Shown here in pieces: positions 14,317-17,339 of a DNA stretch of 17,339 bases. The translations under genes were made by a program, and so were the position numbers. Positions within the stretch are counted from its first letter, which is position 1. The number at the start of each line of letters is the position of its first letter. Source of the stretch: Halanaerobium sp051746665 (GTDB lineage: Bacteria; Bacillota; Halanaerobiia; Halanaerobiales; Halanaerobiaceae); contig JBNJFG010000043.1 of the NCBI GenBank assembly GCA_051746665.1, forward strand, positions 1 through 17,339. Reading direction: 5' to 3'. The notes below the pieces were generated by a model. The model worked only from the letters and a program-made list of their open reading frames with translations. It made no database searches and was not told where the DNA came from.

Positions 14317-15052
14317 AATAAATCCCCTTTCTTCGCAGTTCACAATCTTGATCTAAAAGACAGTTTTTGCAGTGTCTTTCTTCAAATTCTAAATCTCTGT
14401 TTTCTATATTATCATTTTTTCGATCTAAACTTAAAATTTTTGCTTTTTTTTCAATTTCTGATTTTTCAGCAATGACTCCAATAATTGCCGTTACTGACTT
14501 AGCTGGCAATAATATATTATATTTGGAAGCAGTTAAGCCTATTTTTCTGGGTGCATTTAAAATTCTTAAAATTTCTTTTTGAATATCAATTTCTAGGTCA
14601 CCATAACCAGGACTGTAGCGAAAGGTGATACCTTTATTTCCTGCTGCCAGGACTTCTTTTTTTATTTCTTCCTCAACCTGATCACAGCCTGCTTCAATAG
14701 CTGTTGTGGCACAAGCATCAAAAATCATAGATTTAGTCACTGATATTTTTTCATAATATGATATCTTTCTATCAACTTGAGCTCCTAAAGTAGCTGCCAT
14801 TATATATATTTTTTCTGAGTTATTTAAGTGTTTTCTGATACTTTCACCCTTTAAAACAAGAGTTGTTCCTTCTACTTTTAGTTTACTATCATTTCTCTTG
14901 ATCGGAAATTTTTGATATAAATAACGAAAGTTAATTAAGGCTTTTATTTCAGTTATTGATTCTTCAATTAATCTATTAATATTGTTATCATCTAATTTTT
15001 TTGAAGCCTGCAGATATCTTAAAACTTCTGTTTTATCAATTTTAAATTTCAT
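14300..15052 (-). CDS. Stand-alone MetH reactivation-domain protein with a Cys4 tail
   Basis: A 250-residue protein matching the activation domain of cobalamin-dependent methionine synthase, which uses SAM and an electron donor to re-methylate oxidised cob(II)alamin. The SAM-binding block RYSPGYGDL lies at 145-153, followed by SVTAIIGVIAEKS (about 185-197). The C-terminus carries four cysteines, Cys228, Cys231, Cys237 and Cys246 (CKNC, then DC, then YCG), which could hold zinc or an iron-sulfur cluster. The E. coli domain has no such tail as far as I recall. The ATG is one base after the metF stop, and the 3' end overlaps metH, so the three genes look translationally coupled. It very probably reactivates the neighbouring truncated MetH in trans. 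Confidence 0.9.
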   Translation of the reverse strand: MKFKIDKTEVLRYLQASKKLDDNNINRLIEESITEIKALINFRYLYQKFPIKRNDSKLKVEGTTLVLKGESIRKHLNNSEKIYIMAATLGAQVDRKISYYEKISVTKSMIFDACATTAIEAGCDQVEEEIKKEVLAAGNKGITFRYSPGYGDLEIDIQKEILRILNAPRKIGLTASKYNILLPAKSVTAIIGVIAEKSEIEKKAKILSLDRKNDNIENRDLEFEERHCKNCLLDQDCELRRKGIYCGAKK

Positions 15053-15053
15053 C

Positions 15054-15950
15054 TTATACAGCTTTCTGTACTTTTTGAGTATTAATATGATTAATTAAAG
15101 AGCCTACAGCTTCTTTGATTCTACGGGCTACATAGGGGTTATTCATTGTATAGAGATGTATACCATCAACATCACTGGAAATTAAATCAACTATCTGTTC
15201 AACTGCATAGGCAATTCCTGCATCTCTTAAGGCTTCTGGATTATCCTCATATTTATTCAATATTCTTTTGAATTTTGCTGGAAAATAAGCATCAGATAAT
15301 TCTATAATTCTTGCTACCTGTTTTTTATTAATCACCGGCATGATTCCTGCTTCTATGGGAACATTTACACCTTTTTTCTCTGCCTTTTTGCGAAATTTAT
15401 AGAAAAGTGAGTTATCAAAAAACATCTGAGATATTAAGTAGTCAACTCCACTATCAACTTTTTGTTTTAAATATTCCAGATCTTGGTCAATACTTTCTGT
15501 TTCTAAATGACCTTCTGGATAGCAGGCTGCTGCAACTCCAAAGTCATTATTTGTTTTAATATGTTCAACAAGCTCATAAGCATAATTGTACTCTCCAGCT
15601 ACTTCTCCAGCTGCTGGTTTATCACCTCTTAATGCTAAAATATTCTTTATATTATTTTCTTCTAGTTGAGTCAATATTTTATTTAAATTTTTTTGATCTG
15701 AATTAATACAGGTTAAATGAGCCAGAGCCTCCACACCATATTTTTCTTTAATAATTGAAGAAAGTTCACAGGTTCTATTTTTTCTAACTCCCCCACCAGC
15801 TCCATAAGTTACACTAATATAATCGGGATTGATATCTTTCAATTCTTCTAGAGTCTGATAAATATTTTCTATAGGAACATCTGGTCTGGGTGGAAAAACC
15901 TCCAGTGAAAATACTACTTCTTTTTTATCAAAAATATCTTTAATTTTCAT
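15054..15950 (-). CDS. metF: Methylenetetrahydrofolate reductase
   Basis: Reduces 5,10-methylene-tetrahydrofolate to 5-methyl-tetrahydrofolate using FAD, producing the methyl donor for MetH. The 298 residues fit the E. coli-type single-domain TIM barrel. FSLEVFPPR (14-22) contains Glu17, matching the proton-donor glutamate, TYGAGG (48-53) is the flavin-contact loop, and Asp110 of LRGDKP corresponds to the flavin-tuning aspartate. The ATG at 15948-15950 follows GAGGAGGAT. A TTG at 15965 overlaps that site and is rejected. It is the first gene after the SAM riboswitch. No MetV-like partner is present in the window, so the electron donor is undetermined. Confidence 0.95.
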   Translation of the reverse strand: MKIKDIFDKKEVVFSLEVFPPRPDVPIENIYQTLEELKDINPDYISVTYGAGGGVRKNRTCELSSIIKEKYGVEALAHLTCINSDQKNLNKILTQLEENNIKNILALRGDKPAAGEVAGEYNYAYELVEHIKTNNDFGVAAACYPEGHLETESIDQDLEYLKQKVDSGVDYLISQMFFDNSLFYKFRKKAEKKGVNVPIEAGIMPVINKKQVARIIELSDAYFPAKFKRILNKYEDNPEALRDAGIAYAVEQIVDLISSDVDGIHLYTMNNPYVARRIKEAVGSLINHINTQKVQKAV

Positions 15951-15985
15951 CTTTATCCTCCTCAAAACTACTATCTACTTTATAA

Positions 15986-16015
15986 AAACAAAAATCCACT
16001 TCTAAGCAGAAGTGG
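15986..16015 (-). terminator. Expression-platform terminator of the SAM riboswitch
   Basis: Perfect stem CCACTTCT / AGAAGTGG with a four-base loop (15996-16015) followed on the minus strand by ATTTTTGTTTTT. Confidence 0.93.
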
Positions 16016-16126
16016 GGTTCACAACTGCTTATCTTTCAGGTTAAACCTGCTGGAGTTAGCACCGGGCAGTATAACTGCTGGTTGCTGGGTTTCTCAGGGC
16101 CAGTCCCTCCACCTCTCTTGATAAGC
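15986..16126 (-). promoter_or_regulatory. SAM-I riboswitch (S box) controlling metF-metH
   Basis: The aptamer runs from 16126 to 16027 on the minus strand. P1 pairs GCTTATC (16120-16126) with GATAAGC (16027-16033). Then come AGAGAGGTGGAGGGACTGGCCC, split here as AGAGAGGTGGAGG and GACTGGCCC, the kink-turn block TGAGAAACCCAGCAACC, and the second core block GGTGCTAACTCCAGCAGG ending AAAGAT. These are near-consensus S-box elements. SAM binding should stabilise P1 and allow the downstream terminator to form, switching the methionine genes off. Confidence 0.97.
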
Positions 16127-16145
16127 TATTATTCTATTTTTAATT

Positions 16146-16174
16146 ACTTTACCATATTAAAAGATTTGTGTCAA
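16146..16174 (-). promoter_or_regulatory. Promoter of the SAM riboswitch/metF transcript
   Basis: Minus strand: perfect TTGACA (16169-16174), 17-base spacer, TAAAGT (16146-16151, four of six). It begins only 13 bases beyond the stop codon of the upstream CDF gene, and its start point would lie just before P1 of the riboswitch. Confidence 0.8.
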
Positions 16175-16187
16175 GAATTTTAACTGC

Positions 16188-17075
16188 TTAAGCATCACAG
16201 TTTTTGTTCTCACATTCTTCGTTTTCGTATTCTATTTCTACTGTTACATGATCAATTTTTTCTGCTGCCAGCAGGGTTTTAATTTTAGATTTCAGCTCAA
16301 CTATTTCTGCTTTTAAAAATTGATCTGGAATAATCACATGAGTACTGAGAAAGTTCTTTTCTCCATCTAAGGTCCAGATATGAGTATGATGAGCTGATAA
16401 AGCTCGAGTCTCTTCTGCAATTTTTTGCTGCAGAGATTCAATCTCAATTCCAGATGGAACTCTCTGTAAAAAAACATTTAAGACTTTTTTTAACTTAGAA
16501 AATACATTATATAAAATGTAGATATTAATTGCTAAAGAAAGCAGCGGGTCTAAAATTGGAAGATCTTTATAAATTAAAATAATACTTACTATTAGAACTG
16601 TAATCCAGCCTAAAACATCTTCTAATAAATGCCAGCTGACAACTTCTTTATTTAAAGAGCTTCCTCCTCTTAATTTAAAAACAGCGATTCCATTGATTAT
16701 TATTCCGAATATAGCAAGGTACATCATTCCCTCCGGATGAACTGCCTGAGGAGCAAAAATCCTGGGGATTACTTTTGTTAAGATAAAAACAGATCCTAAA
16801 ATTAAAACTATACTATTAATTAGGGCACCTAAAAGAGAAAACCGAGCATAACCATAACTAAAATCCTTATCGGCTCCTTTTTGCGAATAATTTTCTAAAT
16901 ACCAGGACATAGCTAGAGAAAGTGAATCTCCTAAATCATGCAGAGCATCAGATAAAATAGCCATACTATTGGTAAAAAAACCTCCAAAAATTTCAATAAT
17001 AGTAAATGATAAATTTAAGAAAAAAGCCACTTTAATATTTGAGACATCTGAATGATCATGATCATGTTCACTCAT
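16188..17075 (-). CDS. Cation diffusion facilitator, zinc type (ZitB/CzcD-like)
   Basis: A 295-residue inner-membrane antiporter exporting divalent metal, most likely zinc. The N-terminus is histidine- and aspartate-rich (HDHDH, 4-8). About six transmembrane helices follow, with the transport-site pairs HDLGD (His46, Asp50) in helix 2 and HLLED (His149, Asp153) in helix 5; the HxxxD/HxxxD combination is typical of Zn/Cd exporters. The cytoplasmic tail (about 205-295) contains HHTHIW and HVTVEIEYE, plus two late cysteines (CENKNC). I chose the ATG at 17073-17075. It has no real ribosome-binding site of its own and overlaps a nine-codon ORF that does. A GTG three codons upstream is the alternative. 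Regulation by zinc is likely for the family, but I see no operator. Confidence 0.93.
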   Translation of the reverse strand: MSEHDHDHSDVSNIKVAFFLNLSFTIIEIFGGFFTNSMAILSDALHDLGDSLSLAMSWYLENYSQKGADKDFSYGYARFSLLGALINSIVLILGSVFILTKVIPRIFAPQAVHPEGMMYLAIFGIIINGIAVFKLRGGSSLNKEVVSWHLLEDVLGWITVLIVSIILIYKDLPILDPLLSLAINIYILYNVFSKLKKVLNVFLQRVPSGIEIESLQQKIAEETRALSAHHTHIWTLDGEKNFLSTHVIIPDQFLKAEIVELKSKIKTLLAAEKIDHVTVEIEYENEECENKNCDA

Positions 17076-17097
17076 TGTTTTCACAATTATTTTTCAT
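17068..17097 (-). CDS. Possible nine-residue leader ORF overlapping the CDF start
   Basis: ATG at 17095-17097 lies eight bases after a strong AAGGAG and encodes MKNNCENNE before a TGA at 17068-17070. It is in a different frame from the CDF gene and ends five bases inside it. Ribosomes loaded here could restart on the CDF ATG (translational coupling). The alternative is that the true CDF start is this ATG and a one-base difference in the sequence separates the frames. Confidence 0.45.
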   Translation of the reverse strand: MKNNCENNE

Positions 17098-17136
17098 AAT
17101 TTAATCTCCTTCCAAATAATTTATTTTCTGGAGATC

Positions 17137-17145
17137 ATTATATCA
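17137..17145 (-). promoter_or_regulatory. Extended -10 promoter for the CDF gene
   Basis: Minus strand TGATATAAT (17137-17145): a perfect TATAAT with the TGN extension. No good -35 hexamer stands 16-18 bases upstream, which an extended -10 can tolerate. Confidence 0.55.
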
Positions 17146-17222
17146 TTAAAAGTCCTAAACTAATGTTAAATAATTAATATTAATCTTTTATTTATTATTA
17201 AATCTTTAAACAGCTTAACTTG

Positions 17223-17251
17223 TTGACATTATAGTCGGCTTCTGTTAAAAT
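17223..17251 (+). promoter_or_regulatory. Promoter of tRNA-Arg
   Basis: Perfect TTGACA (17223-17228), 17-base spacer, TAAAAT (17246-17251). The start point would lie a few bases before the mature tRNA 5' end. Confidence 0.85.
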
Positions 17252-17263
17252 AATTTAAGTAAT

Positions 17264-17338
17264 GCCCCCGTAGCTCAGTGGATAGAGCAAAGGCCTCCGA
17301 AGCCTTGAGCGTAGGTTCGACTCCTACCGGGGGCACCA
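17264..17338 (+). tRNA. tRNA-Arg (anticodon CCG)
   Basis: 75 bases with a complete cloverleaf: acceptor GCCCCCG/CGGGGGC, D stem GCTC/GAGC, anticodon stem AAGGC/GCCTT around loop CTCCGAA (anticodon CCG, reading CGG), T stem GTAGG/CCTAC with loop TTCGACT. Discriminator is A, and the CCA end is encoded. It is not the tRNA that would read the CGC specifier of the argF T-box. The window ends one base after it, so whether other tRNA genes follow is unknown. Confidence 0.97.
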
Positions 17339-17339
17339 T

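Noticed and set aside
17264..17339. tRNA-Arg as an integration site for a mobile element
   Set aside because: The window ends one base after the tRNA; no integrase or repeated tRNA end is visible.

Overview
The window is AT-rich chromosomal DNA of a Gram-positive-type anaerobe. The gene content (T-box, SAM-I riboswitch, the Firmicute nadD-yqeK-LCP-rsfS-leuS block, split cobalamin methionine synthase, FeoAB) and the base composition suggest a low-GC Firmicute. Halanaerobiales (Halanaerobium-like) is my best guess, but it rests on general impression and not on a search. Almost everything is encoded on the minus strand. The exceptions are one gamma-carbonic-anhydrase-like gene and a tRNA-Arg at the right edge. 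I see no insertion sequence, phage gene, CRISPR array or other mobile element.

Layout, left to right. (1) 1-1311: the 3'-truncated ornithine carbamoyltransferase gene, preceded by a complete T-box leader whose specifier reads as the arginine codon CGC, and by a clear promoter. (2) 1346-5660: a ferrous-iron operon, transcribed leftward from a promoter carrying a Fur-box-like palindrome: feoA, feoB, an 8-cysteine zinc-ribbon miniprotein, an RseC/SoxR-reducing-type membrane protein and a MATE transporter. (3) 5715-11252: nadD, yqeK, an LCP cell-wall ligase, rsfS and leuS, with a promoter before nadD, a weaker candidate before leuS and an intrinsic terminator after leuS. This links NAD synthesis, Ap4A turnover, wall-polymer attachment, ribosome silencing and leucyl-tRNA charging. 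(4) 11335-11898: a gamma-carbonic-anhydrase-family gene with its own terminator, facing the methionine operon. (5) 11926-16174: a SAM-I riboswitch-controlled methionine operon (metF, separate MetH reactivation protein, three-module metH), with overlapping or abutting genes. (6) 16188-17145: a zinc-type cation diffusion facilitator. (7) 17223-17338: promoter and tRNA-Arg(CCG), with CCA encoded.

Most of the window is recognisable housekeeping. I found no convincing new multi-gene system. The best leads are the Cys-rich miniprotein plus RseC-like protein in the Fur-type iron operon, a FeoB with a non-canonical membrane-core motif, the four-cysteine tail on the stand-alone MetH reactivase, a nine-residue ORF that owns the ribosome-binding site of the CDF gene, and a GC-rich CUUG hairpin at the yqeK ribosome-binding site.
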